DNA from: Dimargaris cristalligena
Lineage: Eukaryota > Kickxellomycota > Dimargaritomycetes > Dimargaritales > Dimargaritaceae
Direction of reading: 5' to 3'
Assembly: GCA_027576995.1 (NCBI GenBank)
Contig: JANBQC010000107.1
Coordinates: forward strand, 1-58,881
DNA length: 58,881 bases
Position 1 is the first letter of the stretch. Each line of letters begins with the position of its first letter. The translations under genes were made by a program, and so were the position numbers. Positions 25,208 through 37,548 of the stretch are shown piece after piece. A model generated the notes under the pieces. The model had not been told where the DNA came from. It ran no database searches and saw nothing but the letters and a program-made list of their open reading frames with translations.

Positions 25208-26029
25208 TCAATAGAGGTTGAGCGGTTGTTGGGGTACTTTGTAAGTCATGTGTGAAGCAGGGAGATCGATTGATGACGAACCCAATGAAGGTCGTAAGGA
25301 CATCCGTTTACAAGGGTAAAGAGGCGGGGAAAAGGAGAGGTCGTCGTGGGGGTTATTGGGGATCGATTCGTACCCATGGGTCATTTCCTGGGGCGCTACG
25401 GTACTCAAGCCACCAATACCTAATGATTATAAGCAAAAGCCAAGGGGAGACATTCAAATAGGTCAATACCAGTTGGGAAATACGATTGATAATGTATCTC
25501 GAATAGGTGGATACTCTCCCTAGATGCAAATTTGAATAAGAGAGGCGGTGTATCAGTTACTTACCCATATGAGTGGTATGCTAGATACAAGGTATATGAC
25601 ATCGGCAGAAATATAGAATACATGGACATTATGATTCGTTAATATAAAAAAATAGCAGTGCTTATAGGCGGTGATAGCGTGACCAACAGCGGGGGGGAGG
25701 GATCATCGGTTAAGCAAAATATGTGAGCGTAAATTTGGAGGGGATGGATGTGCCAAAAAGCAGATGGTGGTGAAGATCCACCATCTCCCCCATTTGTTAA
25801 ATAATAGCACAGAGGGACTGCAATAAGAAATGAACTCAACAAAATATTAGACATTTACCCGGAAGTTGGTAGGGGCACTGATAACCAGCTTGCGCACATT
25901 ATGTTTGGAGTTCCGCGACGAACGTTTCCGCTTGTGAGGGAGAGAAGAGGGAAGGCCCCTTTGGTCCATGTTGGGGACGTAGCCCAGGCAAGATGTGAAC
26001 AGGCCAGCGAAGGTCATTTTGACTGTCAT
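25208..26029 (-). CDS. small CRIB-motif protein (Cdc42/Rac small effector-like), 132 aa
   Basis: Small predicted effector of Cdc42/Rac GTPases. Three exons on the minus strand: 26029-25859, 25580-25565 and 25419-25208, total 399 nt in frame. Exon 1 ends KLVISAPTNFR; exon 2 is only 16 nt and supplies HTTHMG; together they give ISAPTNFRHTTHMG, which fits the CRIB consensus (I-S-x-P-x-x-F-x-H-x-x-H-x-G). The N terminus (MTFAGLFTSCLGY) with a basic HKRKRSSRNSKH stretch before the motif resembles the membrane-associating cysteine and basic region of CDC42SE proteins. The C-terminal half after the motif (MTHGYESIPNNPH, ending KVPQQPLNLY) is not recognised. A likely role is polarity or actin signalling at the plasma membrane. 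There is a second in-frame ATG four codons in. The microexon has clean AG and GTAAGT borders. Confidence 0.8.
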
Positions 26030-29000
26030 TATGAGATAGGGTAGGAGGTAGCGCAGTGCGGAATAGATAGCACCGATATGTGTATAAAGTGAAATAGAGG
26101 GATTGATGAGTTGGTGAGTTACGGAAACGAATAAGGACAGAAACTAACTACTTTCTCTACATAGGTATATAACAAAAAAACAGATATTGGAGTCAAGGGA
26201 GTTTCACTGCAATAATAGGGAGTAAAACCAAATAGGTCAAGCGATGGAGTGAGGCGGCCATGGACCGAAGTATATATATGAATGGGGCAATCCTGAGGGC
26301 TACATGTCCAAAAAACATCCCAATCAAAAGGAAGAGCAAGGGAAGGAGAGGGATAGGCATCGGGTTGCGCAGACAATCGGCAGTGGTAATTCACAGGGGC
26401 AATCCTTGCTATTATCCGGCACCCGATATGACTGTGGGCCGCAAATAGATAGAGTGGACGGAAAACCAATCTCCCTAGGCAGAGAGCCCAATTGTAGGTA
26501 TTTACCATGCCCCCCTCCCTTTCTCTCTCCACATCCATCACAACAAAATAGGGGATATGGTTGGCATATACTCCAATTTTGGCATTCGCTCAATCGGGCC
26601 ATGAGCACGGAGTAGCTGCAGCAGATGGTTATTCCAGGGGTGGCGAAAGGACTGAATATATGCAGTTAGTAAACTGCATATATTTATTTACCATCATTGG
26701 CTCTTTCCTTGGCCGCCCCGCAATACAAGGGGTCCTCTCTTTTAACCCCACCCCTCAATAATAAAGGATTTGGATAGAGAGGAAAGTGAATTAAGAACCA
26801 CTACTGCCTGAGGTTGTATGGATTGATGATATTGAAATGAAAAGAAAAAGGCCTCTACATGGCGAACAGGGCAGGCTGGAGCGGGGCTTACCTTGTGGAA
26901 TGGGAAAAAGATACGAAGAAGGCTTGGCGAAGGAAAGGTGTTCCCTAAAAGCAATAGGTTGTACAGGTGACACAGTGCGGGGGGTGAATAATTGGTGAGG
27001 AAGGGGGAAGAGGGACAATAGGACTAGGTACAATCAAACCACGCAGTGAAGAGGAGAGAAGGAGAGAGAGAGAGAGAAGTGGGGAGCGCAAATACGGAGG
27101 GTGGATCAGTTAAATACCTTTGTTTTCGAAGAGAACAATGTATGCGGGATAGTCGATGGGGGGTGGACAATCAGGACTTTCTCAAATGACGAACGATGGA
27201 GAATTAAACTGCAAAAACGAATACGAAGACGAAGCAGATGGATACGTGGTGGCCGATGGAGTCGAACAACGAATTAATAAGAGTAGTAGTAATAATAATA
27301 ATGGAAGTAGTAGTAGTGGAAATAGCAGGGGAAGGAGTCGTAAGTACCGATACTAATAATCAAGGGTGGTGGTAGGCAATAGAACAGGGAAAAACGAGGA
27401 CAGGCCAACGCCCGGGCTTTATATGTACAGGCCAGCCGCATGAATGCAGCTAGTTTATTTTCCCCGCATATACACACTCTGGCCCTAAGCTGGGCTCTAT
27501 TTCGGGAATTGGCTCATATGGAATTGTTGAGGGGTGGGTGGTCCCAGCCCAGTATTCTAACCACTGGTTCTGAAAAAACCCAACGGAGTGCTCCTTCCGG
27601 CACCCTTCCCGCAGTGTGAGGGTCACCAGCAGCCACTTTCTCTTCATTATCTCCTGCAGATTCAGCTGCCGCGACGGCTGCTCAATTGGCGCCAAAGTAT
27701 CTGGCGCATACGGTCACAAGCAGCCTTATTCCTTCTCCACTTCATTTTATTGCATTTCGGCTCCGTTCAGTTCAGTTCACTCGTCTATTCCCCCTTAATT
27801 GCTAATGATCTCATGCACTCTCCGTCCCCAATACTAAGGAGCGTATTAGTATTAGTAGTAGTCGAAGGGGTGAGTCTAGAATATGAACAGCCTTTGTGCT
27901 TCATGAATAAAATACAGAACCGCGACCTTTCCCCCACAGCGACAAAGGGGGGGGGTGGCTAATTGTGTGCGGTATCCGTAATAAAGGTGCAGCGATCCCA
28001 ATATTTTTGCATCCTGCGGTTGACTTGTCTCTGTGCGGGTGTACGTCAATGGGTCGGATCCGCCTTTTCCGTTTGACTTCCAACTAATGCAAGGCCCGGC
28101 AGTCAGGGCCGCTGCCCTACGGATAACTCCGCCAGCTGATCTTAATTTTGGTTTGGACAGCTGCGCTAGGAAATAACCAAAACAGACCAGAATAGGGCAA
28201 TAGTTGTTATGATTTTGCCAGGGGCTAGCAATATATTGGCAGGGTTAACCCACCAATGGGTTCGTTCGACTTGCCCTCCTCCTTCGCCAATCGAAGCTAC
28301 CGCTGGGCGAAGCCTTCTCGATATCTCTCTCTCTCTCTCTCTTTACGTAGCGACGGGAACTCTCGGTAAATATTTGGCGAATCACCCTCGTCGTTCTCTG
28401 TCTATCCTGAGAAGGGATCCCTGTCGTCTTCAGAAACTGGACATGGCGAGTTGACAGCCTAACGAGAAATCAAATCAAAACAACGCAGGCCGTTGTCATT
28501 TCCAATGATGGACGGGGTGCCAACTTAATGTCCAATGAAAAAAATGTATATCTATATGAAAATGAAAATGGTAATGAAATCCATGCCCAACGGCTCCTCA
28601 AGGTGCCACTGCCGAGTGTGTATTATTGATTACACTTGAATATATATATATATATATATATAACATTTATTATATTTTAGTATGGAATAACATGGTAGAT
28701 CCAGGAGAAAGGGATTGGCCGTCTCCCCGTGGGGTGAGGGAAAATGTCTCTGGCTTCTCACTGACTACCTCCCCCCACTCATACAGTCCGGCTCTCCCAT
28801 TTACCCTCTCATACACCTGAATCTGCATGTAACCCAGCTAGTTTGGCTGTGGGTGTCAAGCTCCCCTATTCCACATACACATATACGCGCACGCACATCT
28901 ACCCTACCACTACTCCCCCACCCCCGCCACGACTGAGCCCGTTAGTGCTCTACTGTGCTCGCTCCGTCATGGACCCACTGCTAGAAAGCCACTGCAAATC

Positions 29001-31474
29001 CGAGGGCTATTGTGTTATTGTTATGGATGATTCCAAGGGAGGGGTAATCCAAGCGGTGTCCTTCGGCGCGCTGCATCTGCGACCTGAAACCACACTGAGC
29101 AAACGTCAAACAACTCCTTCCAACGAAGGAGAATAGTCCTGCGCTAATATCAAAGAAGCACTCTCTACCGAGGCTCATCATCCAGAAATATGAAGTGTTT
29201 TCGCCATATATCCTAATTTCATAGCCGGCTGTGAGGCTCAGACTGTGCCAAGTTCGCGAGAGTGAACGTGTATACTAAATAAATGGATAGGCCAGTCAGT
29301 GGTCAGTGGCTCTCTCTAGAATGTACAGCGGTGTCCGATTAATGGCGTGGTTGTTCTCTCCTATTCGTTCCTTTACCGAATCACTATCATTTCTTTTATT
29401 AGTATTATGATTATTACTTCGGGATGGTGGCGAATAGCAAGTATAGAGGTGATGAGGCTACTGCAGTGTCGTCAAGTAATCGTAATTTAAACCAGGCGGT
29501 TCTTCAACCCCCAGGTGCAATGGCCCCGGATTACCCTAGGACGCCGGCGGACTTTTCATTTAGATTTCCTAGCCCAAGGATCAGCGTGTGATATCCCGTA
29601 GATTAACTGATTTAAAAAAAGTTCTTGAAGTGCCTCTATTTCGGCTATGGCTGGGCTGATTTTCCATAACCTATTTTTAACCGATCATGGCAAGGAGTTT
29701 CTTTCATTTCCCCTCTCCCTATCTTCCGCAATCATGCCCGTTTCATGCCGAAAATCAATTTGAATCATTCAATAGTGGTGGTTGCGCTTAATTTAATAAT
29801 ATATTCCATGTGATACCTTTCCCCCCCCCCATCTCCCCCTCGCCTACTCTTTCCTTTTCCCTTCTCTTCTCCTTCCTCCGGTCCTTTTCGCTCACCCTTG
29901 GTTCCTTTGTTCTATGATTACTCCCCCAATGACTCGGGATAGTCCCCCTCCGTACTATTATTAGACCATTTCGCATTTTTCTCGCCGTCGGCTGATCTAC
30001 TCTATTCTTCTCAATTTTACTCAACGCCGTCATCCCCCCTTCCCTCCTCACCTCTCTTCTCCTCTCACCTTCTCTCCCATACTCATTTACCTTCCAATAC
30101 AACCCCCACAGTCGCCAAATACATTGCCAATATAGATGGGAGGTGGAGGGGGCTTGGGATCTGGGGGTACTGTAGTAAGTCCACATGAACAATTAACAGG
30201 GAGATGTGGTCCAAAAATAGCACAGCGATAAAAATGGGGGCGGCGGGCACTGGATGGATGAACCGATGCTATCGAAGGGCTTGTCCTTTCTTTGATGTCT
30301 ATCGGTCAGCTGAGACGACGGCCCCATTGTAATCTTTGAAACATCCAGTATTCAGATATAATCCGCCACGGGATAAAAATAGATGTTTCCCTCCGCTATT
30401 TCCGGTGGGGCGTAGTCCTAACACTACCAGGGCCTTTTATTTTAGAATTCAAAGGTATTGGGATGGGGGGTATATTGAATACCCTTCGTCCTCCATGTCC
30501 TCGGGATTCAAAAATAAAAACAGCGGGCTAGGGTAACTAGAAAATATAAACCAGCCTAAAGAAACCCGCCTCTTTAAACAGCCGGGTCTATCTTGCTAGA
30601 CCAAAGGCTAAAGAAACCAGGGGGAGGAGGCTTGGATGGGTGAGTAATACATAGGCTGGTTAGTACAGCAGCAATGTCGGAGAGGTTACTTGGCGGATCT
30701 TTTTTTTCCTCATATCCCCTGACTACCGGTCCCTTTTTTAACATAACATAGTGAAGGGCTGCAATAAACAATATAATAATACTAAAAACAGACAGGTGGG
30801 GCAACGTTGGCACTTGAGGTTGGGTGCTGCTGATGTTTGGAGAGCCATACACTCCCCGAATAAGCAAATGCACAGGGTAAAGCGAAGGCCGGGAGGGGCA
30901 CTTCCTATTCCTCCTCCTTGCATTTTCGACAACCCGGCATTATAGTATATTGCAATAGTTGCACACACAACACACCCCAACCCAATCCAGCCACCCACCT
31001 AGCGGTCTATAGTTTGGCAGGTTAGAAGTGTCCAAGTTCCAGGGACATGGCTGTGGGTCAAACGGGGGGAGAATGGTCGTGTGAGTCAGCTGAACCACGT
31101 CTGGAATGCACCATCGCCCTTGGACGTCAACCCACTTTAGGTTATAGGGTAGTAAAGCCGACCCGGGGCGTGGGTATCGCGCTTAAGGCCAGGGAGGGGC
31201 CTAACTCCACCAGCGGACCGGAACGAATAATCATGGAATGTCACAATGTCCCCTCACCCTGGGCCTAAGGTAATAGCGCCGTCCCACGCCGAGCCGCCGC
31301 ACTCAAATGACCACCCCTTCCATATAAACCGCATTGTTCGACATTGGCCACCATCCCCCTCTCCCCTGTCTCGTGGTGTGAGAAATACCTTGGACCAAAC
31401 TTAAAATAAAATAGTAATCCAGGGTACTCGGAGCTCAAGTTTTTACAGTGGATTTATATCTGACACAATGCCGA
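26030..31474. other. 5.4 kb region with no confident gene
   Basis: Upstream of the CRIB gene start the minus strand is pyrimidine-rich to about 27.1 kb, as expected for its promoter and leader. Beyond that are a GC-richer patch at 27570-27720, another near 28090-28180, a CT run near 28323-28342, a (TA)n tract at 28640-28663 and another pyrimidine-rich stretch at 29.8-30.1 kb. Open frames are short (up to 134 codons at 29788-30192 on the minus strand, in low-complexity purine-rich sequence) and unrecognised. Multi-exon genes with very short exons could be missed. Confidence 0.45.
28640..28663. repeat. (TA)n microsatellite
   Basis: Alternating A and T for about 24 bases in an intergenic AT-rich stretch. 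Confidence 0.9.
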
Positions 31475-33059
31475 TTAACAGTAACAGACGGAATATAGCA
31501 AGGAATGGGGAGTCTGGGCCTGTACCTTTTCCACAATGGGCTCAATTTCTTGATCCAGGTCTTCTGCAGCCTCCATCTACAACAAAAGAGGTAAGGGGGA
31601 TGATAATACGTATAGATAGGTATGGGCCAAGCAGGAACAGTCACACAATTGGTCGGGGCGGGGGATTAGTCATCGGTTTAAACATTTGGCCTTCCAAAAG
31701 AACGCTCTTCCATTATACTGGCACCCTCCCCACACACTTTCATGCCAAGCTAAAGCCAAGTCCGGATATATACAAGCCCACCTGGTCATGAGGGCGGGAG
31801 AGGAAACCGGCGGATCTAACCCACAAATAATAGAACCCGTTGCAGTCGATGGGCCAAATTTTGCCCTGTACATAGATTGCCTACCTTTTCGGCCAGTTCC
31901 AGAATGACTTTCCCACCGATTGATGCATCCTTGTGATTATCGTTAATGGCCACATTGATAACGTGGACCCGCTTGCAGAACGGGGATCCCCGGCTAGTAA
32001 GTTCTAGGGGGCATGGGTAGACGAGACGTAAAGGGGGTTCCATAGTAATAATGTAATGCCAAAATTTAACCCGAGTCGGGCTAGAAGGTTAGAATAACCG
32101 TCTGTAGGCCTGCTTAAAAAAATAGCTGTAGACCACCAAGGAGGTATGGGTACATCATACCCAACCCAACCCCCTTACTTTCGGTTATCTCTTTTCCCTT
32201 CCCAGTGCGAATCAATATCCAGATGCAGCGACTGGGGTTCACGATATAGATGCGTGGGTGGAAGGTGATAGGATGTTAAATCCCTACACGTGTTTAGTGC
32301 ATCTGTACAGGGGGGTATGGGTGAAGGGCAAATGGGAGGGTAGGTGTGGGAGAGGAGGAGTATATGCCGCTCCCTATCCCGTGTAGTTTACCTTCACAGA
32401 CGGCATCGAAGCACCGTTCTTCGCAGGTAATGATTACATCAAAGGTAATCTGTGAATCCTGGAAGCGTTCAGGCGCCAGTTTGATCTTCTGATTGCGGTC
32501 CAGCATCGACAAGAGGCCGTTCCGGGTGTACCTGTTATTCATGTCGGTCGAGGCGTGTACATAATTGGCGGGTAAATTAATGAGTATTGATTAGCGGCCA
32601 TCAGTGACAGGCAGGCCCGGATTAACTAGCATGACCTAATGGGTATGTATGTAAGTGTGTGTGGCCGAGGTGGCCTCTAGTTTAGGGCATTACTGGCCCT
32701 ACCTTGGTGAATTTAGATCGGTCTTTAGTCGTCACTTGGAAGTAGTGGGCCCCATAATGAAAGGTGCTACATATATGGGGGGGAGGGGGTTACACGCGAT
32801 TGTGAAGGAGGCGCGGTATTCGGCTGAAAATAGGCTGGGACACTTACAATTCACTATCCCGGGCTTTCAATTTGGCGTATATTTCAGTATAGGGGGTACC
32901 AAAGTCAAAGACGTTGGGGTTATCGGCTGATGCGCCGGGTAGTCGCACCATACTGCCTGTCCCGTAGGAATGAACGTCGAAGCCACGCTGATTGAGGACA
33001 TGATGACCCTCCATACTCCGATTCTGGTTACTGGCGCAAATGACGGCAAATTGGACCAT
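31475..33059 (-). CDS. SSU72: RNA polymerase II CTD phosphatase SSU72, 190 aa
   Basis: Four exons on the minus strand: 33059-32848, 32531-32392, 32003-31885 and 31576-31475; total 573 nt, phases consistent. It begins [17 protein letters not shown], carrying the C-x5-R-S phosphatase loop (CASNQNRS) at the expected position. Other family blocks follow: [44 protein letters not shown], the ITCEER segment, [27 protein letters not shown], and a last exon reading [15 protein letters not shown] and ending SLLYSVCYC, like the HTVCFY end of human SSU72. The enzyme removes phosphate from Ser5/Ser7 of the RNA polymerase II CTD and takes part in cleavage/polyadenylation and termination. Length is normal (human 194). 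No sign of decay. Confidence 0.95.
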
Positions 33060-33897
33060 GGTGGAAAGTGTAAATTTCAATTTATATGTAATAGCCAACG
33101 GTGGTACGTGGTATGGCCCCGATTTGAGTAGATGGGAACAGATGTCTAATGTCGGCGAATGAACGTGGTGGGGGCCAATCAGAAATTAGGGTGAAATGGT
33201 GGGGTACAGGGAATGAATAAAGTCTGTAAATTGTCTAATATAACCAGTCGGAATTGGAGTGTGCCATGGAGGTTAGGAAAATGTGGAATGTGCTCAGCGA
33301 GTGGATTCAGTTTTCCAATCCAACCCCTCTAAACTTCGCGAAGGCACTTTCTGGCCCTCACGAAAAAGAACGGTTGCTTTTTTTCCAACTCTACTCAAAC
33401 AGCACCGGTACCCCGAGCTCTACGCTAAATACCTCGTTTATGAGTCCAACTGGCTTGGTTACCCTTGTAATCAGAGCTGGTTTATTAATGACTTATTTAC
33501 TAGTTTGCTACTATCCAGTCGGCGTAGCATGGCTGGAAAGTCAGTGGCGTACGCATTTGGAAGTCCCACGACGACCCACTGGAGGTTAGATCACAATTCG
33601 GATGTATGTCTACACATGTAGCCGGCTTACACGGCGCCACAAAGGTCCCAAATGACGCTTAGTTTGTAATATCCATAACCCGAGTAAACAAACCCGCGGT
33701 TTTCGGCTTCCATTAGGGTGAAATCCAAACCAGCTGTATAAGGTTTTACATAATATATATATGAGGGAATATATGTGAGAATAGCTTTTAACTAGTAATA
33801 TTGGCCTCATCCAATGGATTTTTCGCTATACAGCCTAAATGAACTTCTCTCATTAGCAACCAGTACTTCGTCCATTTAACGTTCGATAAACGCCCGG
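33060..33897. other. intergenic region containing one MITE copy
   Basis: Spacer between the SSU72 start and the end of the oxidoreductase gene, both on the minus strand. Two overlapping plus-strand frames of about 110 codons (33254-33621) have no recognisable product. MITE copy B lies at 33716-33851. Confidence 0.5.
33716..33851 (-). mobile_element. MITE copy B (136 bp)
   Basis: Same element as copy A in inverse orientation. The plus-strand left end is GGGTGAAATCC and the right end is GAACTTCTCTC; internal GGATTTTTCG and TAACTAGTAATATTGGCC blocks match copy C. It is flanked by ATTA on both sides (33712-33715 and 33852-33855). Its right end is 46 bases from the stop codon of the FAD oxidoreductase, so it may lie in that gene's 3' untranslated region. 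Confidence 0.85.
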
Positions 33898-35652
33898 CTA
33901 AAGCTTACTGGGTACTTCAATACCAATTTCACGCAGAGCCTGCCGGTCACTACCCAAGATATCCCACTTCTTCCCGGTCTGGCCCACCCGGGCAGCGGGT
34001 CGGAAAGTCTCGATTAAATCACCCGTGGCAAACGCCCTTCCTTCTTTTCCGAAGTGCTGGTTCAGGACCATACGGGCCACGATATCCGCACACTGATATG
34101 CCCGGGGCATACCGTCCCCACTAAACCCCGCACAAATAAACTGATTCGACAGATCCGATTGGAATTCCGCCAAGGGACCCACCCACGGCAAATAGTCCGA
34201 ACTGAACCCCATGATACCGGTCCAACTCTTTGCTACCACTAGAGGGGTTTCCCCCCGGAAAGAAGACGCATAGGAATAAGAAGAAGCTGATGAAGGGGGA
34301 GAGGCGGGAGCGGAAGCAAAGGCCCGGGATCCAACTCGGAGAAGGGCCGACCGGAGGGCCCGGTCAATGGCGGGGTTGACCTGACCATCGTCCGACTGGT
34401 CCACTTCCATGCTGGGCGTAGCATACCGCATCCCGCCGAAAATGACCATACGGTCGGGGCGTTGCATACCGTAGTCGAAACCGTGGTTGAAACTCGTCCC
34501 GAACGACCAGAGTCGGGGGGTCGTGAACCGTTCGGTGGCAATCACCTGGGCCCGAATGGGTCGGATAAGGGGGGCCAGGGCGGGGAGGAGGTGGCCGGCC
34601 CAGGCGTTGGTGCAGTGAATGACGTAGGTGGTTCGGAGGTTACCTCTAGGCGTGGTGACTAGCCATTGGGGTACGGGCGACGACGTAGTGGTGGTGGTGG
34701 GTTGGGGGGTCACACTGGTGACGGGAGTGTACGTTTGAAGATTAAGACCCTTGGCGAGGGCGAGTTCGACAATGCCCCAAACTAACTTGGCGGGCCACAG
34801 TTGGCACCCCGGGATTTTAATGGCACCGATAAAAGCATCCGATTGGTAACTCTAGGTCAATAATAATAATAATAATAATAATAAGCATATAGGTTTTTAG
34901 AACAGGTGTTGGTTAATAGTAGTATACGCCCCAGGGTTAAAATAGTACGGGATTATAAAGAACCAGTTGAAAAAATGGATCTCAAGAAATGGCCTCGTTT
35001 CCGTTTCTACCATACACCCTAATGTATTATCTGGCACCCTCGTATAAGAATACTATAGGCATACGTGGTTCCCTGACCTCCCGGGTCATTTTCGACCTCA
35101 AGCGACGTAACTCACCTTTTGGCACTGTTCCCGGTCCCACACTTCCGCTGGAATCCCGATACCCGCCTGCTGCATCGCCCGCCAGTCCGCCTGCAACGTT
35201 GTCCATTCCATTTCCGTCTGCGCTCCCAAAACACAACCGTTCAGCCGCCATTCACAATCAATGTTATACTTCTTTACCAGCGCCTGGAGCTGCTCTAAGG
35301 TGCGGTGTTCGAACCGGGTGATTTGGGCCGTGGTAGCAAAACCGTCGCTACGGACCCGTTCGTTAAAGTACCGGCAGTGCAGGGGAATAATGTGGCCGCC
35401 GTTCCGGCCGGTAGCGCCGGAGCAGGTTTCACGGGCTTCGAGAACGACCACCCGGGGGGCGGGGACCCCGGCCGCCCGTTCCTCGGCAAGGCGGAGCAGA
35501 TGCCAGGCCACCGAAGCACCCGCAATACCGCTGCCGATAATCACCACGTCGGCTTCGGATGGCAGGTGGGGCGTGGTACGATGCGTCTTGAGAGGGTTAT
35601 GCTCCAGCCAAAAGGGCGTCAACGGGTTGGGGTTAGGTAGACCAGGGTCCAT
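33898..35652 (-). CDS. FAD-dependent oxidoreductase, DAO family, 496 aa
   Basis: Two exons on the minus strand: 35652-35116 and 34851-33898, joining in phase 0. The start ATG gives MDPGLPNPNPLTPFWLEHNP. The FAD-binding Rossmann fold follows: DVVIIGSGIAGASVAWHLL (GxGxxG) near residue 36, the strand-2 acid in VVVLEARETCSGATGRNGG, and the GGHI flavin-contact region. Exon 2 carries the substrate-domain strands, YVIHCTNAWAGHLLPAL, GMRYATPS, and the C-terminal FAD contact GFSGDGMPRAY. The domain order is that of the DAO family of amine/amino-acid oxidases and fungal relatives such as Tda3. Substrate cannot be read from sequence. No signal peptide or peroxisomal C-terminal tripeptide (it ends PSKL) is certain, although a C-terminal KL with preceding S is somewhat PTS1-like. 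An AAT repeat lies in the intron. Confidence 0.9.
34859..34883. repeat. (AAT)n microsatellite in an intron
   Basis: Eight trinucleotide units just inside the intron of the FAD oxidoreductase gene, close to its 3' splice site on the minus strand. Confidence 0.9.
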
Positions 35653-36998
35653 GGTGTGGAGTGAAGACAATGCGGAGTGGGGTGGAACGAATATAGCGGG
35701 TACGGTGGAGGTCGATTGAGGCGAGCAAGATATACAAAGGTGAGAAATGTGGAGTAAATTTGGGGAAAAGAACGAGTAGTATAAGTTGGTATAGTTAAAG
35801 TTGCCAAGTGTAGCAAATTAATGACAGTCCAAGAATAACTTTAGCGGGCTATCGGGCGGTTATTATAACTCGACGGGCATGGTTGGTTAGCTGAGGTCAA
35901 GTGCGGGGCGTCGTAGGTCATCATAACCACCAATAGTAAGCAGTCACTCGTTTCCTCTCTCCAATACTCACTCCCTATTCCACCTCTCGTACGACGTTAG
36001 TCACACTTTCTCCGAATCAGGTGAATGATTGGGAAAGACGCCAACCTCCTCCCACAATACAAATTTAACCATTTGCGACACTGAAAAAAAAAATACCCCG
36101 GAAACCCCTAAAGTAATGTGGAGGACATAGTTATTAGAGTATTTATGGTGGTTGAAAGCGAGGGTGGGGATTGCCGGCAATTTCGTTGAGGGATTTTCCC
36201 GGCAATCCTCATTTTAATGGTCACGGTGGCCCGTCCGTTACACGGTTGAGCATAGGTGCGGCGGTTAGGGTCTGGGAATGATGGATGTCGGAGTAGCGGG
36301 TCGTGGTAATTGTCGAAAGTCGGAGGTGTTCGTTGTTTCATATGGGAATTGAAAGTACTGTCGCGCCATTCATATCTACCCAACAATCTCGCTAGGCGCT
36401 ACGAAAAGTCGCCTAGGCACGAGCAACCTTCTCGGGATATTCGCAATGTTGGATTAGGGCATGCCCCTGGATAAACGCACGTAATATGGTCGCAAGGCAG
36501 ACCTCTGCTATACCAAGAAGGGGGTGAAGACGGCATAGGCGGGGGTTAACTAATAGATGAAACATATTTGAGTGACATGGACTATTACACTTTCACGCCA
36601 TTTTACACATTTGACCTTTCGGGTTAATAAGCCATTGCCTACTGCGGGATGATTATACAGCTACTCTATACACACATCCACTGTAGCCATGAAACCAATA
36701 GTTCCAATTAATCGGTATATTATGAAAAAAACCTGAATAAGCCTTAGATTCAAGGAACCAATATATGAGAGGTTTTTAGAGAGACGAGAAACGAAATTCG
36801 GGGATACCTCTGTAGTTACGTATGAACCAAAGAGGACTTCAACACTTACTTTAAAGGTACGGAATATAATAGATTTTCGAGTACTGCCCAGTTCTACACT
36901 CCGCCTCGAGGTTATATGACCCTGGTCAGATTCTGCCACATTTTTAATACCGAAGAGCGGATGTATACGTTTATAAAATGACAAATCTATAAATTTTC
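35653..36998. other. intergenic region, with an open frame antisense to the 5S leader
   Basis: Upstream region of the FAD oxidoreductase. A minus-strand frame at 36661-37026 is open for 121 codons. It contains a GTAAGT donor-like site after IIFRTFK and runs into the antisense of the 5S gene; I do not recognise it and it may be chance. Confidence 0.45.
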
Positions 36999-37116
36999 GG
37001 TTGTGGCCATATTCGCGTGTTAGCACCGTATCCCGTTAGATCTGCGCAGTTAAGTACGTGTAAGCCAATTTAGTACTGAGGTGGGTGACCACTTGGGAAT
37101 AGTTGGTGCAACAACC
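36999..37116 (+). rRNA. 5S ribosomal RNA (118 nt)
   Basis: The ends GGTTGT and ACAACC pair to form helix I of 5S rRNA. Inside, the diagnostic blocks occur in order: TGGCCATA, GCACCGTATCCCGTTAGATC, AGTTAAG, TTAGTACTGAGGTGGG and TGACCACTTGGGAAT. The usual GAAGTTAAG reads GCAGTTAAG, a small departure. A run of five T (37117-37121) directly after the 3' end fits RNA polymerase III termination. The gene lies alone, away from any other rRNA gene, as in many fungi with dispersed 5S genes. It contributes to the large ribosomal subunit. Slight divergence means a pseudogene cannot be ruled out. Confidence 0.9.
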
Positions 37117-37121
37117 TTTTT
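37117..37121 (+). terminator. Pol III T-run terminator of 5S rRNA
   Basis: Five T residues directly follow the ACAACC end of the 5S gene, the standard signal for RNA polymerase III termination. Confidence 0.75.
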
Positions 37122-37548
37122 GCAGATTCTTCATTACATTCAATTATTTATTTTTTTAATATAAAAATAAACAAGGTACTGGTTTGCTTGAGGCTGCAAG
37201 GATGCCTCCCATCAGGTATTTGAGACCTGTGCATGGGGCTACCTCATTGCTGTATATTAAAGTTAGGTGAGTTTCATTTATTGGTATTATTGTGCTAGTT
37301 ACCTAGAATCACATAGTACTGGGGCCACAATTGTACTTTTTCCTAAGTGGTGACGAGCTTCAGCTACAGCAAGTCCCGGATTACAACATTAATGCACAAC
37401 CCGATTTTCTGAGATAGGAAAAATATTGACTTTTACCTCCTAAATAATTTATGGAAGTAAAATAGACATCAGATACTTAGTAGGGGGGGGAGATTATCGA
37501 TAATAATTTGCCTTGTGAAAAAAGGTGGTTTGTCGGGTATTGTAGAGC

